Shown piece after piece: positions 1 to 8,944 of a DNA stretch of 64,000 nucleotides. The position numbers and the translations under genes are program-made. The notes under the pieces were generated by a model. That model saw only the letters and a program-made list of their open reading frames with translations. It was not told the DNA's origin and ran no database searches. Numbering within the stretch: the first letter of the stretch is position 1; the number at the start of each line of letters is the position of its first letter. Source of the DNA: Pseudonocardia asaccharolytica DSM 44247 = NBRC 16224 (GTDB lineage: Bacteria; Actinomycetota; Actinomycetes; Mycobacteriales; Pseudonocardiaceae); assembly GCF_000423625.1 (NCBI RefSeq), contig NZ_AUII01000022.1, positions 1-64,000 on the forward strand, given 5' to 3'.

Positions 1-291
1 AAGGCGCCCGTGGTCCGTGCCTGGCTGGAGCGCCATCCGCGCTTCCACCTGCACTTCACCCCGACCTACTCGTCCTGGCTCAACCAGGTCGAACGCTGGT
101 TCGGGCTGCTGACCGACCAACGGCTCCGCCGCGGGGTCCACAAGAACCTCCAAGCCCTCGAACGCGACATCCGGGAGTGGATCCAGAGCTGGAACGACAA
201 CCCCCGGCCCTTCGCCTGGACCAAGACCGCGGACGAGATCCTCGAACGACTCGCCGCATATCTTGACCGGATTCCTGGCGCGACTCACTAG
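1..291 (+). CDS. IS630-family transposase, C-terminal part (5' end outside window)
   Basis: The reading frame is open from base 1 to a TAG at 289-291, so the gene begins to the left of the window. The translated part carries the IS630/Tc1 DDE hallmark block HFTPTYSSWLNQVERWF, followed by a basic stretch and PRPFAWTKTADEI. These form the last third of the DDE_3 catalytic domain, including the final acidic residue (Glu in NQVERWF). The protein would cut and join insertion-sequence ends. Whether the element is intact cannot be judged because its left part is missing. No inverted terminal repeat could be identified to the right. The fragment sits directly beside an exopolysaccharide locus, a common site of insertion and rearrangement. 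Confidence 0.85.
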   Translation, partial: KAPVVRAWLERHPRFHLHFTPTYSSWLNQVERWFGLLTDQRLRRGVHKNLQALERDIREWIQSWNDNPRPFAWTKTADEILERLAAYLDRIPGATH

Positions 292-800
292 GTGACTGGC
301 GGATCTTCGCGGTGGTTTCGGAATGCGCGTGCAGCAGGAATACGCAGTGTCGACCTGTGCGAATGTCGCCGTACTCGTCCAATCGAGGATGTCGATCATC
401 GCGCCGCGAACATCCGAGCCGATACGTGTACGTCATCTCAAATATTGGCGCCTTCGTGGAGCGAATGATCAATATTGGCATGACAAGACGACTTGAACCT
501 ATGGACCACATACGCGAGCTTGGCGATGCGTCTGTCCGTTCAGGTTTGACGTCCGTGCGCTCTCCTTCTCGGAAGACGCTGTAGGTATTGAAGACGCTGT
601 AGGTATTGAGGGCGCCATGCATGCACGTCTGGCCGACCGACGTGTCAAACAGAGTCAACCTTCGCCGTGAGTTCTTCTACGCAACTGCAGCGGAAGCTCG
701 ACCGCGTCGGGTGCGAGCGCCGCCGCCGGTGGCCCGTAGCGCACATCTCCTTGGTCCGGCACAGCAGCTCGACGACGAAACCGCCGAGCATGACGGATCA
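292..800. other. Gene-free spacer between transposase and exopolysaccharide operon
   Basis: About 500 bp without a believable gene. The part from 300 to 650 is visibly less GC-rich than the rest of the window, with motifs such as caatattggc twice (near 440 and 470) and a perfect 18-bp tandem repeat at 572-607. Short open frames on both strands do not resemble proteins. The base composition and the flanking transposase suggest imported or decayed DNA. No terminator with a U-tract is visible downstream of the glycosyltransferase that ends at 801. Confidence 0.6.
572..607. repeat. 18-bp tandem duplication
   Basis: The unit gaagacgctgtaggtatt occurs twice back to back (572-589 and 590-607) without mismatch. 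It lies in the low-GC spacer. It may be a recent slippage or insertion scar. No function is evident. Confidence 0.9.
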
Positions 801-2021
801 TCAGGACCGTCCTGGCCGGACCGGATCGGCGATCGCCGCCTCGTACCCGGCGACGAGACGCTCCAGCCCGACCGCCGGGGCGAGGTCGCGCTCGTAGCGG
901 CGCCGCCCGGCCAAGCCCAGCGCCGCGTTGCGCACGGGATCGGCGACGACCCGGCGCAGACAACCGGCAAGCGACGCCGCGTCGCCGGGCGGATGTCGCA
1001 GCCCCGTCACCCCGTCCTCGACGAGTTCGACGAACGCGCCGTGGCCCGCGGCCACCACCGGCACCCCCGCCGCCATCGCCTCCGCGACCACCAGCCCGAA
1101 CGCCTCCGGCCACACCGATGGTGCCACCACCGCCGCGGCGCGCGCGATCAGTCCCGCGCATTCGTCCCTGGTCCGCAGGCCGAGGTAACGGACGTCGTCG
1201 CAGCCGCTCGCCCAACGCACCAGCTCGTCGTGCAGCGGCCCGGCACCGGCCAGCACCAGCGGAAGGCCCAGCCCGCCGCGCGCCCGCAGCTCGTCCCAGG
1301 CCGTCATCAGCAGGCGCACACCCTTCTCCTCGGTGAGCCGCCCGAGGTAGAGCAGCCCCTCGCCCCGACCGCGGCGGCGCTCGACCGGATCGGGGACGAA
1401 GTTGGGCTTGACCCTCAGCCGGTCGGCCGGCATCCCCGCCCCGACGAGGATGTCGCGCTGCGCGGCGGAGATGCAGAAGAACCGCGCCACGTCCGACCAC
1501 CAGCGGCGGCGGTTCGCCGCCAGGTTCACCGCCAGCGGGACCGTCGCCAACCGCGAGTCGCGGTAACAGCCATGCCGGACCGCGGGAAGCGGCGTCGCGC
1601 CCACGCAGTCGGTGCAGACCCGCCCGGCGCGGTAGAGCGTGCCGGTCGGGCACACCATCAGGTAGTTGTGCAGTGTGGCGACGGCGGGCACGCGCGCGTC
1701 GGCGCAGGCGGCCACGACCGACGGGCTCAGCAGCGGAAACGTGCTGTGGATGTGGACGATGTCCGGCCGCTCCCGCCGCAGCAGGGCGGCGAGCTCGGCG
1801 CGGACCGGAGCATTCCACGGCACGCGCAGTGGTATCGCGGCCTTCCGCAGCAGCGGCATGCCGGCGATATCGTCGCTGCGCCGCTCGAAGCGGCCGACCC
1901 GGTGCCCGGCGGCGGCCAGCAGCGCCGCCTCCTGGTCGACCACCCGGTCCTCGCCGCTGGGCTGCGCCGAGCGATACCGGTTGTGCACGACCAGCACGTG
2001 CAGCGGCCGCCCCGCCGTCAT
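801..2021 (-). CDS. GT4 glycosyltransferase of the exopolysaccharide operon
   Basis: Predicted retaining GT-B glycosyltransferase of 406 aa that would add a sugar from a nucleotide donor to the lipid-linked repeat unit at the cytoplasmic face. The N-terminal half opens with a Rossmann strand (HVLVVHNRY) and has a Cys cluster (CTDCVG, then HGCYRDSR) common in one GT4 subgroup. The C-terminal half carries the donor-site E-x7-E motif within WPEAFGLVVAE (about residues 302-312). The ATG at 2021 overlaps the stop of the upstream wzy-like gene by 4 bp (ATGA), so the two are translationally coupled. It is the last gene of the leftward operon. Sugar specificity cannot be read from sequence. Confidence 0.85.
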   Translation of the reverse strand: MTAGRPLHVLVVHNRYRSAQPSGEDRVVDQEAALLAAAGHRVGRFERRSDDIAGMPLLRKAAIPLRVPWNAPVRAELAALLRRERPDIVHIHSTFPLLSPSVVAACADARVPAVATLHNYLMVCPTGTLYRAGRVCTDCVGATPLPAVRHGCYRDSRLATVPLAVNLAANRRRWWSDVARFFCISAAQRDILVGAGMPADRLRVKPNFVPDPVERRRGRGEGLLYLGRLTEEKGVRLLMTAWDELRARGGLGLPLVLAGAGPLHDELVRWASGCDDVRYLGLRTRDECAGLIARAAAVVAPSVWPEAFGLVVAEAMAAGVPVVAAGHGAFVELVEDGVTGLRHPPGDAASLAGCLRRVVADPVRNAALGLAGRRRYERDLAPAVGLERLVAGYEAAIADPVRPGRS

Positions 2022-3232
2022 TCCGCGGCTCCCCGCGGCAGGGGGCCCGGCGCGACCAGCAGCGCGGCCGCCACCGCGAGATTCAGCGCGTAGGCGGACG
2101 CGTCGCCGAGTCCGACCTCGGTGTAGGAGGCGATGATGCAGTACCCGACGAGGAACACCGCGCAGGCCCGCTGCGGCGACGGCGGGCGCAGCGCCGCGAG
2201 GACGAGCAGGCCGACGAGGATCGCGGCCACGATCGCGACGCCGAGCAGACCCTGCTCGTAGTAGACCGACAGCCAGGTGCTGTCGATGGGCAGCCCGGCG
2301 AACGACTTGTCGGTCAGGCCCACACCGAAGATCTCCTCGCCGAGGCTGCGGTCGGCGGCCAGCAGGAGATCCCACACCTTCTGCCGCCCGGTGAGGTTCT
2401 CCAGTTCCTCGGTGTCCTGACCGCGTTGCAACCAGGTCAGCACGGCCTGGCTGAACAGCGCGGCGCCGACCACGCCGAGCCCGACCGCCACCGCGAGCGC
2501 CCGCCGGACCCTGCCGTGGGTCAGGGCGAGGCTGAGCCCGGCCATACCCAGGGCGACCAGGAGGCCGATCAACGCGGTGCGGGTGTGGCTGAGCAGCAGC
2601 AGCCCGGCGGCGGGCACCGTGATGACGACGGCGCTGCGCCCGTCGACACCCCGGGTGAGCCAGAGCACGACGGCCAGCCCGATCGCGGTGGCGGCGTACA
2701 TGCCGACCTGGGGCGGCTGGATCGGCCAGAGGGCCCCGACCAGCCTGCCGCCCGGGCCGGAGAACGCCGAACCCGGCGAGATGATCACACCGGCAAGGAC
2801 CGTCAGGAGCATGACGCAGACGACGCGCAGATGCAGCCGGGCGAAGAAGAGGTCGCCGCGCCACCACGCCGACGTCAGCCACAGGGTCGCGATGAACACG
2901 ACCAACCGCACGCACCGCAACAGCGACCCGACCCCCGTCTCCAGCAGCATGCCGGAGGCGACGGCGACGACCGTCAGCAGACTGAGCAGGAGCAGATACG
3001 CGTTGGGTCGCACCCAGCCCCGCGGGTTGAGCGCCAAGACGATCCCGAAGGCGATCGCCAGCGCGGCCATCGTGATCAGCTGGGCGACCTGGCGCGGGAA
3101 CGGAATGATCAGATCGACCTTGGTGTAGCCCAAGGTGTTGATGAACAACAACAGCCAGACCACGCCCAGCAGCCGCGGGGGGCGCGTCGCCGAGGTGACG
3201 ACCTCGCCGATCCGGCCCGGCCCGGTCAGCAC
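2018..3232 (-). CDS. O-antigen/polysaccharide polymerase-like membrane protein (Wzy/ligase family)
   Basis: A 404-aa polytopic protein with about ten hydrophobic helices, starting with LLGVVWLLLFINTLGY. A larger extracytoplasmic loop lies in the second half (around residues 270-310, with TGRQKVWDLLL and FGVGL). This is the signature layout of the Wzy_C/O-antigen ligase family, which polymerises lipid-linked repeats outside the membrane. The GTG start at 3232 is chosen because it overlaps the preceding beta-helix gene's stop by 7 bp (GTGCTGA). The open frame runs further upstream, but there it is only a shadow of that gene. Whether it acts as polymerase or as ligase cannot be told. Wzz-like genes in the same operon favour polymerase. 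Confidence 0.8.
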   Translation of the reverse strand: MLTGPGRIGEVVTSATRPPRLLGVVWLLLFINTLGYTKVDLIIPFPRQVAQLITMAALAIAFGIVLALNPRGWVRPNAYLLLLSLLTVVAVASGMLLETGVGSLLRCVRLVVFIATLWLTSAWWRGDLFFARLHLRVVCVMLLTVLAGVIISPGSAFSGPGGRLVGALWPIQPPQVGMYAATAIGLAVVLWLTRGVDGRSAVVITVPAAGLLLLSHTRTALIGLLVALGMAGLSLALTHGRVRRALAVAVGLGVVGAALFSQAVLTWLQRGQDTEELENLTGRQKVWDLLLAADRSLGEEIFGVGLTDKSFAGLPIDSTWLSVYYEQGLLGVAIVAAILVGLLVLAALRPPSPQRACAVFLVGYCIIASYTEVGLGDASAYALNLAVAAALLVAPGPLPRGAAE

Positions 3233-4743
3233 GACCCCGCCGAATCGCCCGCGGTGAACGTGCTCCCGGCGTCCTGCCGGTACGGCTCGGCCTGCCACTC
3301 TGCGACGCCGACCGTGTGGTCGACGCTGCCCAGCACGAACCTCCACGGCCCGACGTAGCGGTTGTCCCGCCACGTGATCTGCTGATCCGTCACGATCGAG
3401 TCCTGGACGACCTCGGCCTGGTACGGCGACCACTTCGGGTAGGTCCCGTAGTTGGACAGCACGGCCATCCGCCCGCCACCCCCCGGCAGGCAACCGATCG
3501 CCTCCGCGGTGAAGCTGAACGTGTTGTCGTGGATGTCGACCCGCTGCGTCCGCCACCGGCAGTCGCTGTAGAGCGGCTCGGTGGCGATCCCCGGCTGGGT
3601 GCACCGCGACGTCTCGGGCACGAGCAGCGTGCAGCTGTCGGTGGAGGTGTTGGCCGGGCTGTTGCAGAAGCGGTCGGCGTTCTCCCAGGCCGTGATCCCC
3701 GACCAGTTGTCCTCGAACCGGTTTCCGGTGATCTCGATCTTGTCCGTGCGGGCGGGCACCCGCGGCTCGCCGCCGGACTCGCTCAGGTACACGGTGCCGG
3801 TCGGGAAATGATCCCCGCTCTCTGCGACCTTCCGGCCCTCGACCAGCGTGTTACGGCGCAGCACGTTGTTGCGCAGGATGAGGTTGTAGCTGGTCTCGTA
3901 GAACAGGGCGGGCCCGTCGTTGTCCTCGATGAGGTTGCCCTCGATCAGGAAGTCGTTGTTGTTGGTATCGGCCCACAGCCCCGCCCCGCGGTTGTCGTGG
4001 ATCCAGTTCCCCCGGATGTCCGCGCCGTTGACCGACCAGAACTTCGCTCCCCCGCTGCACCCGCAGCCCGGGTTGCGGGTCTCCCAGTCCTCGGTGTTGT
4101 TCCCGACGATCTCGTTGCCCTCGACGACGAGCCCGACGATCCCGTTCCCGGGCTGGTAGGCGTTGATGCCGTACTGGCCGTTGTCGCGCAGGCAGTTGCC
4201 CCGGACCTGCTGGCGGGCGCCCGCCATGAGCCCGGCGCCCCGGTTGTCGGAGATCGTGTTGTGCTCGATCACCCATCCGTCGCCGGAGTCGTGGTTGACC
4301 ACCCCCTGGTCCTGCGGCGGGACGAAGCCGCGGACCGTCAGAAACCGGATCGTCACGTCGCGGGCCTCACCGACGAAGGCGTAGCGGTTCAGCCCGTGGC
4401 CATCGATGCTCGCACCCGGTGCGCCGAGGTACGCATTGCGGTCCTTGGGCGCGACCTGGCTGAACTGGTCGCCGCCCAGGGTGTGGGTCCCCGGGGCGAG
4501 CCAGAACGTCGTTCCCGGCGGGCTGGCCCTGGTCTTGGCGACCAGATCGCCCTCGACCGCCGGATCGACGACGACCGCGCCCTGCGGCGGCGACGCCGGA
4601 CCGGGGGCCGTCCGGTCGCAGACCGCGGCTGTGGACGGCGGCTGTGAGGCCGGGGGCGGCGCGGAGCAGGCGGTCAGGGCGAGGGCCGCCACCAGCGCCG
4701 GCACGAGCACCAACCCGCGCCACAGCGTCACCGGACCGGCCAT
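3226..4743 (-). CDS. Right-handed parallel beta-helix lipoprotein
   Basis: A 505-aa exported lipoprotein. Residues 1-26 form a signal peptide ending in a lipobox L-T-A-C26, so the mature protein should be lipid-anchored outside the membrane. From about residue 90 onward there are many N-rich short repeats (for example VIEHNTISDNRG, IRGNWIHDNRGAGLW, IEGNLIEDND). These are typical of NosD/pectate-lyase-like right-handed beta-helices (PbH1 repeats), a fold used by polysaccharide lyases and C5-epimerases. Two Cys-rich patches (NPGCGCSGG and several Cys near residues 350-390) may form disulfides. The start overlaps the heparinase-like gene by 16 bp. A role in trimming or epimerising the exported polymer is inference; catalytic residues were not identified. 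Confidence 0.8.
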   Translation of the reverse strand: MAGPVTLWRGLVLVPALVAALALTACSAPPPASQPPSTAAVCDRTAPGPASPPQGAVVVDPAVEGDLVAKTRASPPGTTFWLAPGTHTLGGDQFSQVAPKDRNAYLGAPGASIDGHGLNRYAFVGEARDVTIRFLTVRGFVPPQDQGVVNHDSGDGWVIEHNTISDNRGAGLMAGARQQVRGNCLRDNGQYGINAYQPGNGIVGLVVEGNEIVGNNTEDWETRNPGCGCSGGAKFWSVNGADIRGNWIHDNRGAGLWADTNNNDFLIEGNLIEDNDGPALFYETSYNLILRNNVLRRNTLVEGRKVAESGDHFPTGTVYLSESGGEPRVPARTDKIEITGNRFEDNWSGITAWENADRFCNSPANTSTDSCTLLVPETSRCTQPGIATEPLYSDCRWRTQRVDIHDNTFSFTAEAIGCLPGGGGRMAVLSNYGTYPKWSPYQAEVVQDSIVTDQQITWRDNRYVGPWRFVLGSVDHTVGVAEWQAEPYRQDAGSTFTAGDSAGSC

Positions 4744-6731
4744 CGCGTCCCTCCGGCCGGGGCGTCGCGGCCAAGGTCCAGCAGGGTCGTCAGCGCCGGG
4801 CCGCCCGGCCCCGTCCAGCCGCTCCCGACCAGCGTCGCCGAGGGTTCCTTGCGCCCGAACCCCGCCGAGTACCAGCCCAGCGGCGGGTCCGTCTCCCCGC
4901 GATGCACGCTCCAGGACAGCTCCCCGGGCAGCTCGAGGACGGCGGCATCATCACGGCCTCGGTGGGTCCACGACAGCAGCGCCCGGGCCCCTTCGAGGCG
5001 CACCGCGATCCGCGGGCCGAGGTGATGGGCCAGCCGGCATCGATGCCACCCCCGCCCCCGGAGTTCGTCGGTCACACGCAGGGTCCGGGTGGCGGCGTCG
5101 AGCTCGACGGACCGGCGGTGCACGACCCGGCCGTAGCCGTCGTGCTCGGCGCACCAGCGGGACACCCCGTCGTCGCGGGGATCGGCCACCAGCACCCGGC
5201 TGCGGGCGTGCCGGGTCCACAGGAACGGTCCGCCGGAGCGGGACTGGTCCGCGCCGTCGAGCTCCAACGTGTTGTGCCCCAGGGTGGACCGGAAGTACGC
5301 GCGCCATTCGGGGCGGCCGTGGTAGCAGTAGCAACCGGGGTCGGCGAGCACGTCGACGCCGTCGTGGCGGACCTCCACCGACAGCGCGTCGGCGTGTGCA
5401 TGGGCCGCGAGCGACCCGAAGCCGTGCGGCCCGCCGTCGCAGCGGCACCAGATCTCGCCGTCGCCGTCGCAGCGCGCCCGCAGGATCGTCAGCCCGGCGT
5501 CGGCGAAATGTGACGGCCGACGCGCGGGCCGGTCGGTGCGCGGCGGGCGCGGCCCGGCGAGACCCACCAGCAGCGGGGTGCGGACGTCCGCGACGGAGAT
5601 CGCGGGCCACCAGTCCGCGCTGCCGAACAGCGCCGCCCCGGTGGCCAGCAGCGACGCCCAGTGCTCGGTGCCCGCGCCATCGAGGACCAGGCCGTACCCG
5701 TCGTCGCCGTCGCCCTGGCGCGGCGGTCTGCCGTGGGCGTCCACGACCGCGGCCAGCGCGTCGGTCATCCGGACCAGCACCATCCAGCCCCGCTCCGGGA
5801 TCGGCATCCCGGCGGCCTCGGCCTCGGCGAACGCCGCCAGGCCCAGCTCCAGGACCAGGCCGTGGTACTCGGTCGCGAGCTCGCGGTTCAGCCCGGACCC
5901 GAAGGTGTTGCGGGCCAGCTGGTCGAGCAGCGAGGCCGCCGCCGCGACCCGCCAGCGCCCCGACTCGGCGAACCAGCCGAACGCGCAGGCGGCCGCGAGC
6001 AGGCCCGCCGACTCGGCGATGACGTGGTTGTTGGCCGACGAGCCGCGGCTGGGGAAGGCGGCGAGCCAGCGCTGGTGGAACCAGATCTGGTGCAGCGCCT
6101 CCGGATTCTCCTCGAACAGCCCCGGCGCGCCGCGCCAGCCGTCGAGCAGTCTGCGCACCCACACCCACGACAGCAGCCGGATGCCCAGCTCGATCCCGCT
6201 GATCCACGCCACGCCCCGCATCGGCGGGTGCGCGGCCCACCACGACTTGAGGTGATCGGCCACCCGTATCGCGTAGCGGTCGTCGCCGGTCAGCGCGAAC
6301 GCCGCGGCCAGCACGGTCAGATGCTGGTGGCGGGAGAGCTCCCAGATCTGCTTGATGTCGCCCACCGCCCGCTCGTCGCGGTAGGCGATATCGAAGGCGT
6401 AGACGTCCGCCGGGGCCCGCCGCCCGGTGCGCGGGTCGAGCGACCAGTCCGGGCTGACCATGTCGTCGCGCCGGTGGCCGAGCAGCTCCGCGCAGCCGTC
6501 CATGAGCCGGTCGGCCGTGCCGAGCAGGCGTGCCCGGGCCGCGGCGGGAACCGCGGCCGGCACCTCGGGGGCGAGCACGGCCGCGAACCGGCGGCCCGCC
6601 GGGCCGGTCGGCCCGGGCGCGGGCGGAACCCGGCGCCACCGATGGATCCGGGCCGCCGTCTCGATCTGGCCCGCGATCTCGCGGGGACCCATCCGGGACA
6701 GCCGCCGCAGGTACCAGCCGAGGTCGGTCAT
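4728..6731 (-). CDS. Heparinase II/III family protein
   Basis: A 667-aa protein with the two-part layout of the heparinase II/III family. It has an N-terminal alpha-helical toroid (roughly residues 20-370, with WYLRRLSRMGP at the start) and a C-terminal beta-sandwich domain (from about 390) containing FGSLAAHAHADALSVEV. Family members with known activity are lyases for acidic glycans (heparin, alginate). Here the gene sits inside a biosynthetic operon and no clear signal peptide is visible, so editing of the product or a non-catalytic role is possible. The ATG at 6731 overlaps the oxidoreductase stop by 4 bp. Pairing of this family with a two-domain oxidoreductase and AsnB is familiar in bacterial exopolysaccharide loci. 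Confidence 0.85.
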   Translation of the reverse strand: MTDLGWYLRRLSRMGPREIAGQIETAARIHRWRRVPPAPGPTGPAGRRFAAVLAPEVPAAVPAAARARLLGTADRLMDGCAELLGHRRDDMVSPDWSLDPRTGRRAPADVYAFDIAYRDERAVGDIKQIWELSRHQHLTVLAAAFALTGDDRYAIRVADHLKSWWAAHPPMRGVAWISGIELGIRLLSWVWVRRLLDGWRGAPGLFEENPEALHQIWFHQRWLAAFPSRGSSANNHVIAESAGLLAAACAFGWFAESGRWRVAAAASLLDQLARNTFGSGLNRELATEYHGLVLELGLAAFAEAEAAGMPIPERGWMVLVRMTDALAAVVDAHGRPPRQGDGDDGYGLVLDGAGTEHWASLLATGAALFGSADWWPAISVADVRTPLLVGLAGPRPPRTDRPARRPSHFADAGLTILRARCDGDGEIWCRCDGGPHGFGSLAAHAHADALSVEVRHDGVDVLADPGCYCYHGRPEWRAYFRSTLGHNTLELDGADQSRSGGPFLWTRHARSRVLVADPRDDGVSRWCAEHDGYGRVVHRRSVELDAATRTLRVTDELRGRGWHRCRLAHHLGPRIAVRLEGARALLSWTHRGRDDAAVLELPGELSWSVHRGETDPPLGWYSAGFGRKEPSATLVGSGWTGPGGPALTTLLDLGRDAPAGGTRWPVR

Positions 6732-8932
6732 GGGCCGGCTCCGTCCGGTGCCGCCGGTGGATCCAGGCGGACCGGCGTCCCGGTGCGCAGGCTGGTGTGC
6801 ACCGCGAACGTCGCTCGGGTGGTCGCGATGAGCGAGTCGAGCCCGATCGGCATCGGGCCGCCGGTGCCGACCGCGGCCAGGAACGCGTCGAGCTGGGCGC
6901 GCTGGCCCTTGTCCCGCCCGCGGGGCAGCCGCGGGCCCGCCCAGCGCCACCTGCCGTGGACCGAGGCGCGGAGGAAGTCGTTGAACCGCAACACTTTTCC
7001 GTCGCCCAGCAGTTCGATGGTCTCCTTGGGGAAGCGGGCGGAGCCCGAGGTCGCGTAGGTGATCGCGGCGGTGGAGCCGTCCGGGTAGCGCAGCAGGACC
7101 TGTAGGTCGGCCTGGTCGGGGGTGGCGCAGGCGAAGACCTCGGCCGGGTCGGCGTCCAGCAGCCAGTCGATCGTGTCGATGAAATGCCCGCCCTCGCCGG
7201 CGAACCGGGACCCCTCACTGTCCCGGCGCCGGTACCAGCTGGCCGGGTCCAGCTGTCCCGCGTTCACCAGGTACCGCGCCGTGGCCGGTCCGATCCGCCT
7301 GCCGAGCCGCCCCCTCGCCTCCCGCAGCAGCGGCGCGAACCGGCGGTTGAACCCGACCTGGAGCCGGTCGTTGCCCGACTCCGCGACGGCGTCGAGGATC
7401 TGCCGAAGCTGCGCCTCGTCGAGAGCGAGTGGTTTCTCGACGAACACGGCCTTCCCGGCGCGCAGCGCCCGACCGGCCAGCTCGGCGTGCGAACTGTGCC
7501 GGGTCACCACGAACACCGCGTGCACCGAGGGGTCGGACAGCACGGCGTCGAGGTCCGTCGAGGCGGCGGCGAAGCCGAACGAACGCCGCGCGTTGGCCGC
7601 CGACAGCGCCGAGGTCGTGACGACCTGGCGCAACGCCACGTCGTCGCGTCCCGCGAGATGCGGCAGCAGCATCGACGAGGCGTAGGCGCCTGCCCCGACG
7701 AAGGCCAGCCCCACGGGGCGCGGCACCGGGGGCCGGGCCGCCGGCGCCGCGCCCCGGTCCGGCCGTCGCGCGCCGTTCCCACCCGGCTCCGGGGACGGGC
7801 GGGGCCCGGGAGGCGGGTACCGGAACAGCACCGCGACCGCCTTCAGCTCACCCGAACCGAGCCGCCGGTAGGTCTCGACCGCGTCCGCGAAGTCCGCGAC
7901 GTGCGAGATCAGCGGCTCGACGTCGAGCCGCCCGCGGGCGATCAGGTCCAGGACGCAGGCGAGGTTGCGTCGCTCGGTCCAGCGCACGTAGCCGTACGGG
8001 TAGTCCCGCCCCGCGAGCTCGTAGTCCGGGTCGTAGCGGCCCGGGCCGTAGGACCGCGAGAAGCGCAGGTCGAGCTCCTTGGCGTAGTAGGCGTTCCAGG
8101 GCAGGTCGAGGCGGCATTTGCCGATGTCCACGACGCGGCCTCGGTCGCGCACCAGCCGCGCGGCCAGCTCGACCGGCTCGTTGCTGTCTCCGCCCGCCGC
8201 CAGATAGACCTGGTCGGCGCCGTGGCCGCCGGTGAGCTCGGCGACCGCGGTGTCGACGACGCCGGAGCCGGGAGGGCCGCAGGCCAGCGCGCCCAGCCGC
8301 TCGGCCAGCGCGCACCGCCGCGGATCGGGATCGGCCCCGACGACCCGGGTGCCCGAGCCCGCCAGCAGCGCCACCACGAGCTGCCCGATCAGGCCGAGGC
8401 CGACGACCAGCGCGGCGTCGCCGAGCTGCGGTTCGCCGCGACGGACCCCCTGCAGCGCGATCGAGCCGACCGTGCCGAACGCCGCGTGCGCCGCGGACAC
8501 GCCCTCCGGTACCCGGGCGTAGAGGTTGGCGGGAACCCAGTTCAGCTCGCCGTGCAGGGCGTGCTCGTTTCCGGCGCAGGCGACGAGATCACCCACCGCG
8601 ACGTCGCTGACCCCCTCGCCGACCTGCTCCACCACCCCGCACAGCGAGTAGCCCAACGGGGTGTAGGAGTCGAGCCGGTTCATCGCCTTCCGGTAGGTGG
8701 CCACCACCCCGGCCGTGGCCGCGCTCTGCACCACCTTCGCGACCTGGTCCGGCCGGGCCCGCGCCTTGCCCAGCAGCCCCATGCCGGCCTCGGAGACCTT
8801 CATCAGCTCGGTGCCCGTGGAGATCAACGAGTAGCGGGTCCGGACGAGCACACCCCCTGGTTTGCACCGCGGCGCCGGGACCTCCAGCAGCGCCAGCTCG
8901 CCGGTCCTGTAGTTCTGCACGACCTGTCTCAC
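6728..8932 (-). CDS. Two-domain oxidoreductase: zinc-type alcohol dehydrogenase fused to Gfo/Idh/MocA dehydrogenase
   Basis: About 734 aa made of two NAD(P)-dependent enzymes. Residues 1-345 are a GroES-like/medium-chain dehydrogenase with a Rossmann motif VVGLGLIGQLVVALL. After a Pro/Arg-rich linker, residues from about 385 form a Gfo/Idh/MocA oxidoreductase (GLAFVGAGAYASSMLLPHL, then VFVEKPLAL with the usual EKP). Substrate is unknown; a nucleotide sugar or lipid-linked sugar is likely from context. The GTG at 8932 is preferred because family members begin M-x-Q-V-x-Q-N-Y; a GTG at 8944 is possible. The gene is 4 bp overlapped with the heparinase-like gene downstream and follows asnB by 12 bp. 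Confidence 0.85.
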   Translation of the reverse strand: MRQVVQNYRTGELALLEVPAPRCKPGGVLVRTRYSLISTGTELMKVSEAGMGLLGKARARPDQVAKVVQSAATAGVVATYRKAMNRLDSYTPLGYSLCGVVEQVGEGVSDVAVGDLVACAGNEHALHGELNWVPANLYARVPEGVSAAHAAFGTVGSIALQGVRRGEPQLGDAALVVGLGLIGQLVVALLAGSGTRVVGADPDPRRCALAERLGALACGPPGSGVVDTAVAELTGGHGADQVYLAAGGDSNEPVELAARLVRDRGRVVDIGKCRLDLPWNAYYAKELDLRFSRSYGPGRYDPDYELAGRDYPYGYVRWTERRNLACVLDLIARGRLDVEPLISHVADFADAVETYRRLGSGELKAVAVLFRYPPPGPRPSPEPGGNGARRPDRGAAPAARPPVPRPVGLAFVGAGAYASSMLLPHLAGRDDVALRQVVTTSALSAANARRSFGFAAASTDLDAVLSDPSVHAVFVVTRHSSHAELAGRALRAGKAVFVEKPLALDEAQLRQILDAVAESGNDRLQVGFNRRFAPLLREARGRLGRRIGPATARYLVNAGQLDPASWYRRRDSEGSRFAGEGGHFIDTIDWLLDADPAEVFACATPDQADLQVLLRYPDGSTAAITYATSGSARFPKETIELLGDGKVLRFNDFLRASVHGRWRWAGPRLPRGRDKGQRAQLDAFLAAVGTGGPMPIGLDSLIATTRATFAVHTSLRTGTPVRLDPPAAPDGAGP

Positions 8933-8944
8933 CGGTCCGCCCAC

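Noticed and set aside
801-2915. 704-codon version of the first glycosyltransferase
   Set aside because: The upstream 298 codons are an Arg/Pro-rich shadow of the Wzy-like gene; the ATG at 2021 with a 4-bp overlap is the sound start.
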